Assembly (NCBI GenBank): GCA_910587535.1
Contig: CAJUKM010000014.1
Location: 1 to 28,447 of the forward strand
Source: an uncultured Bacilli bacterium
Lineage (GTDB): Bacteria > Bacillota_I > Bacilli_A > RF39 > UBA660
DNA: 28,447 bases
Reading direction: 5' to 3'
The translations under genes were made by a program, and so were the position numbers. Position 1 is the first letter of the stretch; the number at the start of each line of letters is the position of its first letter. Shown here one piece after another: positions 15,466-24,566 of this stretch. The notes below the pieces were generated by a model. That model ran no database searches and had not been told where the DNA came from. It saw only the letters and a list, made by a program, of their open reading frames with translations.

Positions 15466-16731
15466 ATGATAGACTATCAAAAACTTCCTAAAAGAAGCAT
15501 AATCGTAATAGACATGAAATCTTTCTATGCCACCTGTGAATGTGTAGAGAGAAACCTAGATCCCTACACTACCCCTTTAGTAGTAGCAGAACCGAATAGA
15601 AATGGCGCAATAACTCTAGCGGTGACCCCTTATATGAAATCACTCGGGGTCGGCTCTCGAACTCGCATCTATGAAATCCCTTCTAAAATAAAATATCAGA
15701 CAGTTCCACCTAGAATGAGTTTATATATCAAATATTCGAAAGCAGTCGTTTCTGTTTATCAAGATTTTGTAAGTAAAGAAGATTTACATATATATTCTAT
15801 CGACGAATGTTTCTTAGATGTCACAAATTATTTAAAGATGTACAATTTAAGCGTCTACGAACTCGCTAAAAAAATAATGGACACAGTCAAAAGAAGAACT
15901 GGACTAATAAGTACTGCTGGTATAGGTCCGAATATGCTTATTGCCAAGGTAGCAATGGACATAGAAGCAAAACATACAAAAGATAACATAGCTGAATGGA
16001 CTTATGAGGACATACCGACTAAATTTTGGAATATCACCCCTCTGAGTGAATTTTGGGGGATCGGTAAACGCATGGAGAGAAATCTAAATTTACTCGGCAT
16101 AAAAACGATCGGTGATTTGGCCAACTATGATCTTAAGAAACTCAAAAATAAATATGGCATAATGGGAGAAGAACTCTGGAATCATGCCAATGGGATAGAT
16201 CTTGCCAAAATAAATGATTTCAACGAAAGACCTAAAGATCAATCGTATGGACACAGTCAAGTTTTATTCAAAGACTATAACGAAGACAACATAGGAATTA
16301 TCATAAAAGAGATGATAGAAGTCTTAACATTTAGACTTAGAAGAAATCGAAAAAAATGTAATGTAATCGGTTTTGGAATAGGATATTCAAAGGCTTATGG
16401 TGGTGGTTTTTATCATTCGAGAAAACTTCCAAATTCGACAAACGACAAAGACGTCATAGAAAACGTTTGCTTATCGATGTTTCAAAAGTTTTATGAAGAT
16501 TACCCTATTAGAAAAGTAAGTATAAGTTTAGGAGGTTTAGAGAATAATAATACCGAACAGTTGAATCTATTCGAACCTTATGAGGAGAAAATAAAAAAAG
16601 ACAAGATAAACTATGCTGTCGATGCAATAAAAAATAGATATGGCAACAACTCTATCATAAAAGCTTCGAATCTCTTAAAAGATTCTACTATAATCGAAAG
16701 AAACAAAAAAATCGGGGGACATAGAGAATGA
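15466..16731 (+). CDS. Y-family DNA polymerase (UmuC/UvrX-like)
   Basis: This 421-residue translesion polymerase has the N-terminal metal site (VIDMKSFYATCECVERNLDP, residues 10-30), the catalytic YSIDECFLD (about 108-116) with the paired acids, a helix-hairpin-helix (FWGIGKRMERNLNLLGIKTIGDLA) and the little-finger domain. The CECVERNLDP and NRNGAIT segments are typical of the UmuC/UvrX/YqjW group of Gram-positive chromosomes, plasmids and prophages rather than DinB/Pol IV. An LNLFE sequence near residues 364-368 resembles a sliding-clamp binding peptide (QLNLF). It overlaps the YolD-like gene by 4 bases. It is a DNA-templated polymerase, not the reverse transcriptase needed by the neighbouring DGR. 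Confidence 0.92.
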   Translation: MIDYQKLPKRSIIVIDMKSFYATCECVERNLDPYTTPLVVAEPNRNGAITLAVTPYMKSLGVGSRTRIYEIPSKIKYQTVPPRMSLYIKYSKAVVSVYQDFVSKEDLHIYSIDECFLDVTNYLKMYNLSVYELAKKIMDTVKRRTGLISTAGIGPNMLIAKVAMDIEAKHTKDNIAEWTYEDIPTKFWNITPLSEFWGIGKRMERNLNLLGIKTIGDLANYDLKKLKNKYGIMGEELWNHANGIDLAKINDFNERPKDQSYGHSQVLFKDYNEDNIGIIIKEMIEVLTFRLRRNRKKCNVIGFGIGYSKAYGGGFYHSRKLPNSTNDKDVIENVCLSMFQKFYEDYPIRKVSISLGGLENNNTEQLNLFEPYEEKIKKDKINYAVDAIKNRYGNNSIIKASNLLKDSTIIERNKKIGGHRE

Positions 16732-17027
16732 ACGATCGCGGAATGAAGAAGTGGAGACCTTTTAATGCAGTAGTTCCAAACAGTGAATTATTAAAAAAAG
16801 ATGAATCCATTCTCATTCCGCTTTTATCTAAAGATGAAATTTCTGAGTTTGAAGAGATTTTGAAAGACTCTCTATATACTCACTCTAAAATAAAGTGTTA
16901 CTATATCGAAAACGGAAAAGAACACTTATTAGAAGATTACGTTTTAAAACTAGATCCTATCAAAAAAAATATTTACTTTAAAAACAAAATTCTCAATTTT
17001 AGACAAATTCACCGAATAGAAAAATGA
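16728..17027 (+). CDS. YolD-like protein
   Basis: This 99-residue protein begins with NDRGMKKWRPFNAVVP, matching the YolD-like family start (RG..KW..F..), and ends in a beta-rich half. YolD-like genes regularly sit beside Y-family polymerases in Firmicutes and are thought to act like UmuD as partners, though the mechanism is not settled. Its ATG overlaps the polymerase stop codon (ATGA), indicating translational coupling, so both should be made together from the promoter at 15416-15444. Confidence 0.85.
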   Translation: MNDRGMKKWRPFNAVVPNSELLKKDESILIPLLSKDEISEFEEILKDSLYTHSKIKCYYIENGKEHLLEDYVLKLDPIKKNIYFKNKILNFRQIHRIEK

Positions 17028-17335
17028 TGTTCCATTAAGGCTTAAACTTTTCTTAAAAAACGCTGCAATTATTTCATAATCGTCTTACATCGCACATACA
17101 TATTCTAAGCTTGTCATAATGTCAGACAGAGGTTCCTATAGAACATAGTATTAATATAAATTGTTTCTTTTTTTCTTTCCACCTTTTGCATACGATGATA
17201 CTTAAATATAAATATAGAAATTTTTTAATTGATATTTGTACTTGTAAAGTAAAATTATTGTAATTACCTCTTTGACCTCTTGTATAATTTTAGCACTTAG
17301 TTTATAATTATATAAGAATAAAAGGGTGTGATAAA
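17028..17335. other. Intergenic stretch before the PilB-like gene
   Basis: This 308-base AT-rich stretch contains no convincing open frame, tRNA or hairpin terminator. The only features I can support are the promoter and ribosome site of the next gene at its right end. A weak inverted repeat (GTTC/GAAC) lies near 17132-17144. Confidence 0.5.
17280..17308 (+). promoter_or_regulatory. Promoter of the PilB/GspE-like gene
   Basis: TTGTAT (17280-17285), a 17-bp spacer and TATAAT (17303-17308), followed by AAAGGGTGTG (17321-17330) before ATG 17336. Confidence 0.6.
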
Positions 17336-18748
17336 ATGTTTGAAGAGCAACTCTTAGGACCAGAAGACACAGTAAGCACTACTGAAACAAATGATATCCC
17401 TAAGATGGCAGAGAGTTCTACTGTCCCTCGCAGTGATGGATCAGAATTTGTAAGCATCGTTACCTTCGACTATGATAACACCCCTATCGTCGATATCGTA
17501 AACGACATCGTTACCGACAGTATCAAAAGAGGATGCTCAGATATTCACTTCGATCCATATGAAAAAGGAATTCACATAAGGATAAGGATAGATGGAGACT
17601 TGCACGATTATGCAGATGTTCCTCTTACGATGAAAAAAAATATGATCACACGTGTAAAAATCATATCTAACATGAACATTACAGAATCGCGTCTTCCACA
17701 AGACGGCGCAATAAAAGGACTCATATCAGATTTGGCAGTAGACTTGCGTGTATCTTGCTTACCTACAAACATGGGTGAAAAACTCGTTATTCGTATTTTA
17801 GACTACTCTATGTCTAGTGCTGGTCTCGAAAACTTGGGATTCACTAAAGAAAACTATGAGACAGTTAAAAAGATGATTACAATTCCTAATGGTATCATAC
17901 TTGTTACAGGTGCAACTGGTTCTGGTAAATCCACTACCGTTTATGCTATGCTTCAAAGATTGAATACGGAAAATAGAAATCTTATCACAGTCGAAGATCC
18001 GATAGAGATGAACATCGAAGGAATTAACCAAGTACAGGTAAACAGTGAAATAGGCATGACTTTTGGAAGCGCACTTAGAAGTATCCTGCGTCAAGACCCA
18101 GACATAATCATGATCGGTGAAATTCGTGATACAGAAACAGCTCGTATAGCAGTTAGATCCGCAATTACTGGACACTTAGTATTATCGACTATCCATACTA
18201 ATGACTCACTTAATACTATCGAAAGACTTTTGGACATGGACGTAGAACGTTACTTACTCGGTTCTGCTATATCTGGTATCATTTCTCAAAAACTAGCCCG
18301 CAAACTTTGCTCTAGTTGTAAAAAATTGAGACCTACTACAGATTATGAAAAAAGTGTGTTCAAAAATGCGCTCGGTTTAGAAGTCAATGAAATATATGAA
18401 TCTGTCGGTTGTCCAGAATGCTCCAACGGATATAAAGGAAGAATTCCAATTCACGAGGTACTCCTTATAAATCAAGATATAAAAGACGCTATCTCCTCTG
18501 GAATGAGTAAGGCAAAACTTAGAGAATTAGTATTCGCGGATACTTCAAATATAAATACTATGCTTCAAGATGGGCTTAGAAAAGTTCTTACTGGAGAAAC
18601 TTCTATGGACGAAATATTAAAACTTATCCAACTAGACGACGAACAGATGAATTCATATCAATTATTAGGTTTAGACAACGTAGCTAAGTCAAAAGAAGAA
18701 ATAACTGAAGAAGAAAAGAAAGACGAATTAGAACAATTCAGTATCTAA
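17336..18748 (+). CDS. PilB/GspE-family secretion or pilus assembly ATPase
   Basis: This 470-residue hexameric motor ATPase belongs to the family that drives type IV pilus extension, type II secretion or competence pseudopili. After about 45 low-complexity residues comes the N2-type domain (CSDIHFDPY, IRIRIDGDL), then Walker A (TGATGSGKST, 191-200), the Asp box region (TVEDPIE), Walker B (DIIMIGEIRDTETA), the His box and a zinc-binding module with CSSC and CPEC. The usual N-terminal MshEN/N1 domain is missing, as in ComGA-like or reduced members. No pilin, PilC, PilM or prepilin peptidase gene is nearby, so its machine cannot be named. Its end overlaps the convergent M16 peptidase gene by 4 bases, with no terminator between them. 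Confidence 0.9.
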   Translation: MFEEQLLGPEDTVSTTETNDIPKMAESSTVPRSDGSEFVSIVTFDYDNTPIVDIVNDIVTDSIKRGCSDIHFDPYEKGIHIRIRIDGDLHDYADVPLTMKKNMITRVKIISNMNITESRLPQDGAIKGLISDLAVDLRVSCLPTNMGEKLVIRILDYSMSSAGLENLGFTKENYETVKKMITIPNGIILVTGATGSGKSTTVYAMLQRLNTENRNLITVEDPIEMNIEGINQVQVNSEIGMTFGSALRSILRQDPDIIMIGEIRDTETARIAVRSAITGHLVLSTIHTNDSLNTIERLLDMDVERYLLGSAISGIISQKLARKLCSSCKKLRPTTDYEKSVFKNALGLEVNEIYESVGCPECSNGYKGRIPIHEVLLINQDIKDAISSGMSKAKLRELVFADTSNINTMLQDGLRKVLTGETSMDEILKLIQLDDEQMNSYQLLGLDNVAKSKEEITEEEKKDELEQFSI

Positions 18749-19998
18749 TCCGCCTTTTTTTTGATGACTGTAACAGTCTTTATACTAAAATCTATCTTTT
18801 CGATCAAGTCTTTCATACCATCCAAAGTGATTTCATCTAGTTTTGCCATCGCATATAGTTTTTCAGAAAAATCGATACCAGTTGGAAATCTGGCGATACT
18901 TCTGTAGATATAATCCATTTTGTTGAGCTCGCTTACTTTCATATTTCTTTTTATTAAATCGAAATAGTAGTGATCCAAATCTTTAGTATTAAACTCCCCT
19001 TCTATAGCTTTAATAAATTTTTCTAAATCGATGACATCAGCTGTATAAGTCTGAGTTATATTGCCGTCGAAAAAATCTGTCGTACAACTGATACCAGCTT
19101 TGATAACTTCGTTTTTTATGAGATTTGAAACTAACTTTGTGTCGCTAGCGAATCTCATCTTGTTAAAGATATATAGATATAAATCTACTAGCAATGGATC
19201 TAGTGAAAAATCGTTTTTGAATCTGTATGTCACGATCGCATGATCACACGATACGTTATCTAATATTTCGTCATAGTCCTTGCGTGGCTTCAAAGATTTT
19301 TCATAAGAAAAAAGTTCCATTTTATTTGGATGACGAGGTATATCTTCATATACACTCTCTAAAAAATCTACCATCTCTTTTATTTCGAAGTTTCCACCTA
19401 TTACTAAAAACTTATTCTCATCGTTATAGAAAGCATCATAGCACAATTTTGCCTGATCATAGCTGATACTTTTCGTGGTCTTCTTAGTGCCTAAGACATT
19501 ACAAGAAGAATGTACTACTTCGTAATTCGATTGGCTGTTTCTTCTATTTAAATTGAATCCTAAGCTGTAAGGATTGTCGTCATTCTTGGTTACCTCTTCC
19601 ATAATAGCGTGCTTTACGTCTTCGACGTCTTCTTCTGTAAAACAGACGTCGTCCACCATGTGGATCAACTCTTTTATCGATTCGCGCGTATCCTTGATTC
19701 CTATGAAATAATATGAAGTGAGTTCGGCGTATGTAAGACCGTTCGTCTCATAACTCTTCTCCTTGAATCTCATGAGCATATTGCCATACTTCGACTTTTC
19801 GATCAACATGTGCTCTAAAAAGTGAGCCATAGCATACGGAACTTCGCAAAGTCTTTTATCATAGTAAAATTTATTATAGAAACCGTGTGTTCCATATTTT
19901 ATGTTATAACTTGCAATCGTCCTTTTGAGATTTTTATCGGCATAGAGATAGACGACAATCCCATTTTTTAAAGTTCTTTTTACAAAATCTTTTCTCAT
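18745..19998 (-). CDS. yfmH: M16 family zinc peptidase, YfmH-like
   Basis: This 417-residue protein has the inverted zinc motif HxxEH (AHFLEHML, about residues 58-65), with the downstream Glu expected near 130-145 (IMEEVTKND), so it is the catalytic member of an M16 pair. YfmH-type proteins with their YfmF partner are linked in Bacillus to the 5-aminopentanol modification of elongation factor P, though their exact role is unclear. Its start codon overlaps the stop of the yfmF-like gene by 4 bases, which couples the two subunits. It is last in a five-gene overlapping unit. Confidence 0.85.
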   Translation of the reverse strand: MRKDFVKRTLKNGIVVYLYADKNLKRTIASYNIKYGTHGFYNKFYYDKRLCEVPYAMAHFLEHMLIEKSKYGNMLMRFKEKSYETNGLTYAELTSYYFIGIKDTRESIKELIHMVDDVCFTEEDVEDVKHAIMEEVTKNDDNPYSLGFNLNRRNSQSNYEVVHSSCNVLGTKKTTKSISYDQAKLCYDAFYNDENKFLVIGGNFEIKEMVDFLESVYEDIPRHPNKMELFSYEKSLKPRKDYDEILDNVSCDHAIVTYRFKNDFSLDPLLVDLYLYIFNKMRFASDTKLVSNLIKNEVIKAGISCTTDFFDGNITQTYTADVIDLEKFIKAIEGEFNTKDLDHYYFDLIKRNMKVSELNKMDYIYRSIARFPTGIDFSEKLYAMAKLDEITLDGMKDLIEKIDFSIKTVTVIKKKAD

Positions 19999-21263
19999 TT
20001 TTTTACTCCTTCATAGAAAAGTATTTTGGAAATCTTCATCTTTTCTATCGCCATGATGATATCGTCTTCTACTAAAGAATCGATAACCTTCTTATTCTTT
20101 TTCAATGGCCTATCGAATCCGAACGAGACGTCGTATAATTCGAAAAAAGGATTCCATTTACTCTCGTCGAACGTATAAAGTGCCAAGTCGTACTCCTCTT
20201 TTATCTGTTTTAAAAGTTTAGAAATAGCATCTCTATCTTTCAACCTCTCTAGGACTATATTAAAACCCTCTAATGCCTTTTTCTCGTTTTTAGAATCTAT
20301 AAAGGCGTTAAACATCATAGTATTTGTTCTCTTACTATAAGTTGCTTTAGCAGTATAGACTAGCTTTAATTCATCTCTTAACACCTTGTGGAGCATGAGA
20401 CCTGTCGAATCTATCATCTTCTTTAATACTAAGTAAGATGCACGTTCTTTTCTATTTCTGGCTGGACACTCGTACAAAGCTTTCAGTATAGATTCTTTGA
20501 TATCCTCATCACTAACTTTAGTATAACTAGGAGTCGATTTGCATATTTTCAATCTATCTTTAAACTTTTTATCCAATGTATGAGATTTTTTAAACTTAAA
20601 GAATTTTTCTATACTACCTAAAAATTCATCCCTTACATTTCCCATGATGATGAGGCCCACCAAAGACTCGTCGATTATCTTTTTGTGTAGTTCTATAATT
20701 TCATGTTCACTAAAAGATTCTATTAAATCTTCACATTCTTCTTTAGTTTCGATAAAATCGGTTACTAGATATGTACCTGGAAACGCTAATTTTGTCATCA
20801 TGCGACCTGCCTTGGCTTTAGGCGCTATGACGTTGTCACATATCGACAACTTTATATTGTCCTTAGATCTTACAAATTCGTCTCTATCCAATTTTCCGTT
20901 TTCAAAGTTCGGTTCGAACAACAAGTCGCTCGCAAATTCTAAAGCCTCTTCTATATAGTCATCGTTTACTAGTTCGGGATCGAAAAAGCTGAACGAAGCC
21001 TCTACGAAAAGTGACTCACCGATATTATAATTGTTTAACCCAAATACCATCGAATATAATTCCATTCGACGTCTGTTTATCGCTTCTCTCGTCTTATATT
21101 TTTTAGAAGAAAATAACATATATTCTTCTAATACATCGCACATATAGATATTTTCTTTCGTATAAGGTAATTGAAATAGAAATCTCATGTCGATAGTGGA
21201 ATATCTCTTCGTCTTATATATCGATACGTCGTATCCGTTTATTTTCTTTCTCTTAATTTTCAT
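19995..21263 (-). CDS. yfmF: M16 family peptidase-like subunit, YfmF-like (inactive partner)
   Basis: This 422-residue protein shows the M16 fold pattern (for example YMLFSSKKYKTREAINRRRMELY near residues 48-70 and the second-domain ECPARNRKERASYLVLKKMI) but has no HxxEH zinc motif, as expected of the non-catalytic half of a heterodimer with the next gene. It overlaps mutL by one base (TAATG) and the yfmH-like gene by four, so all three are translationally coupled. Why this pair follows mutL is not evident; the arrangement is probably lineage-specific. Confidence 0.8.
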   Translation of the reverse strand: MKIKRKKINGYDVSIYKTKRYSTIDMRFLFQLPYTKENIYMCDVLEEYMLFSSKKYKTREAINRRRMELYSMVFGLNNYNIGESLFVEASFSFFDPELVNDDYIEEALEFASDLLFEPNFENGKLDRDEFVRSKDNIKLSICDNVIAPKAKAGRMMTKLAFPGTYLVTDFIETKEECEDLIESFSEHEIIELHKKIIDESLVGLIIMGNVRDEFLGSIEKFFKFKKSHTLDKKFKDRLKICKSTPSYTKVSDEDIKESILKALYECPARNRKERASYLVLKKMIDSTGLMLHKVLRDELKLVYTAKATYSKRTNTMMFNAFIDSKNEKKALEGFNIVLERLKDRDAISKLLKQIKEEYDLALYTFDESKWNPFFELYDVSFGFDRPLKKNKKVIDSLVEDDIIMAIEKMKISKILFYEGVKK

Positions 21264-23035
21264 TACATCGCCCTCTTAAACATCTTCTCTAACTCGTAAA
21301 CCGTGAACTTTATGATCGTAGGTCTTCCGTGTGGGCAGTTATATGGATTGTCACAATTTACTAGGTCTTTTAATATCTCCTCTGCAAGTTCCAATGTTAT
21401 TCTCGTGTTTCCCTTTAAACTCTTCTTACAGGCAACAGTAGCCGCTACTTTATCGTTAAACTTTACTAATTCGAAGTCGTTTCCTTCTTCTATTACGAGG
21501 TCGAACACAGTTTTGATCGTCTCATATTCGAATCCTTCTCTTATCCATACTGGATGGGCATTTACTTTAAAAGTATTGATGCCAAATTCTTCTAGTTCGA
21601 ATCCCATATTTACTAATATAGATAATCTACTTCTCAATATTGTCATATCGCTCGAAGATAGTTCGACGTTTATGGGAACTAACATCGAAATAGAATCGCA
21701 CAGAGATAAACCCTTTAAAACTTTTTCGTAGTTAACTCTTTCGACTGCCGCATGTTGATCTATTAAAAAGATGCCTTCTGTATTCTCTGCTACGATGTAA
21801 GTACCAAAAGCGACCCCTACTGGATAGAGTTCTAAAGACTTTATCTCGCTGTTCTTTTTTTCATAAGCAAAGTCCATTGTACCTTGAGTACTTTTTTTAT
21901 CATACTCGTCGCTATCGAGAGTATCGTTATCTGCTGTTTTAACGGACTCTTCTTCTCTTACAAATAGTGCACTTGGAAGTTCTTCTTCTATAGACGAGTA
22001 GTCTAACGTTTCGTCGTCTTCCTCTTTCATATTTATAGCATCTGGTATGAGGAGTGTATCATATAATGCCTTCTTGATCGACTCCGTTAAGAGTGTCTTT
22101 AACTCTTGCATTTTAGAAAACTTTATATCCTGTTTAGTCGGATGGATATTTACATCGATCAAGGTAGGATCTGTATCTACTGTGATAACCACTATCGGAT
22201 AGACTGATTCTGGTTTATATGTATGATAGGCATCGTTTATTATCTTATTCAATTCGATGTTTCTAACCACTCTTCCGTTTATAATAGTATTCATATAGTT
22301 TCTAGTACTTCTCTGTAAGATGGGTTTAGATATATAACCACCTATATCGTAGTCGTCGTTTGACCCTTTTATAGGAATCATGTTAGAACTTACGTCTTTT
22401 CCGTATATCTCGTGGATCGCCTTTAAGAGATTGCCGCTTCCACTAGTGCGGACCACTAATCCCCCATTATTAGAAAGAACGAACGAAATCTTAGGATACG
22501 AAAGAGCTAACTTTTCTATATATTGGGTGATATTCGCAAGTTCAGCAGGCTCACTTTTCAAATACTTTAACCTTGCAGGGGTGTTAAAGAATAGATTAGA
22601 AACAGTTATTATAGTACCCTTTCTAGATGGCGCTATGCCCTCTTCTAATATTTCTCCACCCTTCATATGTATCATCTTACCGTTAGATCCATCGAAAGTC
22701 TCTAAGACGACTTCGGATACCGATGCTATAGACGGTAGAGCTTCACCTCTAAACCCGAGAGTATTTATGAAGAAAAGATCATCATCTTTATATATTTTGC
22801 TCGTCGCATGTCTCTTAAAACAAGAAAGAGCATCTTCTTCATCCATTCCAGAACCGTCATCTATGACCTTGATCCTTCTTTTCCCGGCATCTAATAGTTC
22901 GACCTTTATATTTTGACTTCCTGCATCTATAGAGTTTTCGACGAGTTCTTTTACGACGTTCGAAATTCTTTCGACTACCTCTCCTGCTGCGATTTTGTTC
23001 GAAAGATTTTCGTTCATGACTTTAATCTTGCTCAT
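21263..23035 (-). CDS. mutL: DNA mismatch repair protein MutL
   Basis: MutL couples mismatch recognition by MutS to strand incision. This 590-residue protein has the GHKL ATPase motifs ELVENSIDAG, DDGSGM, TLGFRGEALPSI and the GTIITVSNLFFNTPARLKYL segment. An acidic linker (about 345-400) follows. The C-terminal endonuclease domain has DQHAAVERVNYE, ACKKSLKGN and NCPHGRPT, so it is the nicking type of MutL found in species without MutH. ATG 23035 is preceded by GGAGGA. It overlaps yqeH by 14 bases. The usual neighbour mutS is not in this window. Confidence 0.97.
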   Translation of the reverse strand: MSKIKVMNENLSNKIAAGEVVERISNVVKELVENSIDAGSQNIKVELLDAGKRRIKVIDDGSGMDEEDALSCFKRHATSKIYKDDDLFFINTLGFRGEALPSIASVSEVVLETFDGSNGKMIHMKGGEILEEGIAPSRKGTIITVSNLFFNTPARLKYLKSEPAELANITQYIEKLALSYPKISFVLSNNGGLVVRTSGSGNLLKAIHEIYGKDVSSNMIPIKGSNDDYDIGGYISKPILQRSTRNYMNTIINGRVVRNIELNKIINDAYHTYKPESVYPIVVITVDTDPTLIDVNIHPTKQDIKFSKMQELKTLLTESIKKALYDTLLIPDAINMKEEDDETLDYSSIEEELPSALFVREEESVKTADNDTLDSDEYDKKSTQGTMDFAYEKKNSEIKSLELYPVGVAFGTYIVAENTEGIFLIDQHAAVERVNYEKVLKGLSLCDSISMLVPINVELSSSDMTILRSRLSILVNMGFELEEFGINTFKVNAHPVWIREGFEYETIKTVFDLVIEEGNDFELVKFNDKVAATVACKKSLKGNTRITLELAEEILKDLVNCDNPYNCPHGRPTIIKFTVYELEKMFKRAM

Positions 23036-23987
23036 ATTTTCCTCCGACTATGCTCGGTCTTACGTTTACATATCTCATTATCTCACTAGGAATTGTCACC
23101 TTAGCTTTTTTAGTAAACTTAATAAATCCCAATCCACATATGACGACATCTGTATTATCTTCCACATTAAAAGTCATACCATCTACCCTTTTATTATAAA
23201 ATCTCTCTATGTCTATTTGCTTGCTGAAATAAAAAGTTAAGCTCGTACTTCCATCTACTCCAAATTGGAAAGCATTCCCTAAAGAATATACTCTATACAT
23301 CTTATTTTGATAAGTAATAGGTTTTATGACGCTATCGATATTGGTTTTCTTATCGAGTTCATAGTTTGAAAAGACAAATCCAGGTGAATCGACGATAGTC
23401 ATATCTCCGATGTTAATTCGCAAGAAATCTTGTGTAGTATTCTCTTTATAACTGACAGTTAATCTCTTTTGATCACATTTATTTCTATCTAAAAGTGAAT
23501 TTATCAAGGTACTTTTTCCAGCATTAGTGAGCCCTAAAAAATAGACTTCATCTAACCCATATAACTTCTTTACAAATGTATTTAAATTGGTCTTATTCGA
23601 AGTAAAAACTATATCTTCACGAATATTATACGTAACTCTCAAATAGTTCTTAATCTGCGAAAAAGAGACATTTTTAGGGATGATATCGCTCTTACTTATG
23701 ACTAACATCTTTGGAACTCTAATACTTTTAAATAGCTCCATCACGTCGTCGAATATGTTTATGAAATCTACTAAAAAGACGACGTACTTTGCTCTTTTAT
23801 TGACGCAAGAGATGATTTCCTTCGAGCTCTTTGGCTCTACAGACTTTTTATTGTCGCCGTAATGCATCATCCTAAAACATCTCTGGCAATATTGAGAATC
23901 TTCTAGTTTTTCTAAAGGGACAAACCCTAAAGAATTCTTATCATCGCTCTGAATCTTTACTCCACATCCAAAGCATATCTTATTCAT
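23022..23987 (-). CDS. yqeH: Circularly permuted ribosome biogenesis GTPase YqeH
   Basis: YqeH is a GTPase needed for 30S subunit assembly. This 321-residue protein starts with a zinc finger (CFGCG ... CQRC), then the permuted order of GTPase motifs: G4 (SKSD) before G1 (GLTNAGKST) and G3 (DSPGF), the hallmark of the family. It overlaps both yqeG upstream (8 bases) and mutL downstream. YqeG and YqeH are adjacent in many Firmicutes. It is slightly shorter than Bacillus YqeH (about 366). Confidence 0.95.
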   Translation of the reverse strand: MNKICFGCGVKIQSDDKNSLGFVPLEKLEDSQYCQRCFRMMHYGDNKKSVEPKSSKEIISCVNKRAKYVVFLVDFINIFDDVMELFKSIRVPKMLVISKSDIIPKNVSFSQIKNYLRVTYNIREDIVFTSNKTNLNTFVKKLYGLDEVYFLGLTNAGKSTLINSLLDRNKCDQKRLTVSYKENTTQDFLRINIGDMTIVDSPGFVFSNYELDKKTNIDSVIKPITYQNKMYRVYSLGNAFQFGVDGSTSLTFYFSKQIDIERFYNKRVDGMTFNVEDNTDVVICGLGFIKFTKKAKVTIPSEIMRYVNVRPSIVGGKYEQD

Positions 23988-24504
23988 AATATTCCCCCTT
24001 TTTAAAGACTCCTAATTTCGTATAATGATTGAGTATCTTATTCTCTAACCACCTGTTCAATTTCGTCCTCGGAAAATCTGTCGTGCTGATTTGGTTTACC
24101 AAAATAGAAGTGATTCCCATTCTATTAGCGCCTAACACGTCGGTTAAAACCTGATCTCCGATAGCCGCTACTTCATTCGGTTTGACGTCATATATGCCAA
24201 ACACTTTCTTATACTTTCTTTTGAGCGGTTTCATAGAATTGCAAGCAGCATCGACGAAAAGTTCTTCTTTAAAAGGAGCGACACGCTTCTGACCACTGTT
24301 CGATAAGAGCACAGGTTTCATTCCCATTTTTTTAATATCCTCGAAAAGATCCTTTACCTTTTTGCTAGGGAGACTAGCATTTATAGGTACCAAGGTATTA
24401 TCGAGATCGAATAAAATAATCTTAATTCCTGCATTTTTAAGATTTTCATAATTTATAGAATAAATGCTTTTCTGATATATATCAGGTAAAAATAAATGCA
24501 TCAT
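23980..24504 (-). CDS. yqeG: HAD-family phosphatase YqeG
   Basis: This 174-residue protein has the HAD motif I FDLDNTL with both catalytic Asp, motif II (LLSNSG) and motif III/IV (AIGDQVLTDVLGA). YqeG is a HAD phosphatase of the IIIA subclass whose substrate is unknown; a close relative in mitochondria dephosphorylates phosphatidylglycerophosphate. Two adjacent ATG codons (24504, 24501) follow a GGGGA ribosome site. It heads the five-gene overlapping unit down to the yfmH-like gene. Confidence 0.92.
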   Translation of the reverse strand: MMHLFLPDIYQKSIYSINYENLKNAGIKIILFDLDNTLVPINASLPSKKVKDLFEDIKKMGMKPVLLSNSGQKRVAPFKEELFVDAACNSMKPLKRKYKKVFGIYDVKPNEVAAIGDQVLTDVLGANRMGITSILVNQISTTDFPRTKLNRWLENKILNHYTKLGVFKKGEYYE

Positions 24505-24526
24505 TTTAGTTCCCCATTTCTAAATA

Positions 24527-24538
24527 ATTATAACATAA
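24527..24538 (-). promoter_or_regulatory. Extended -10 promoter of the yqeG-yqeH-mutL unit
   Basis: TGTTATAAT on the minus strand, with the TATAAT at 24532-24527, about 23 bases before the start codon. No good -35 at standard spacing. Confidence 0.5.
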
Positions 24539-24542
24539 GCGC

Positions 24543-24566
24543 TAAAAAAACACATCAATTAGATGT
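24543..24566 (-). terminator. Terminator after mscL
   Basis: ACATC/GATGT with a 5-base loop, extended past one mismatch by A-T pairs and followed by T on the minus strand. It overlaps the mscL stop codon. Confidence 0.65.

Noticed and set aside
15466..16731. Y-family polymerase as the DGR reverse transcriptase
   Set aside because: It carries the Y-family catalytic YSIDECFLD and helix-hairpin-helix of UmuC/UvrX proteins and no RT palm motifs.
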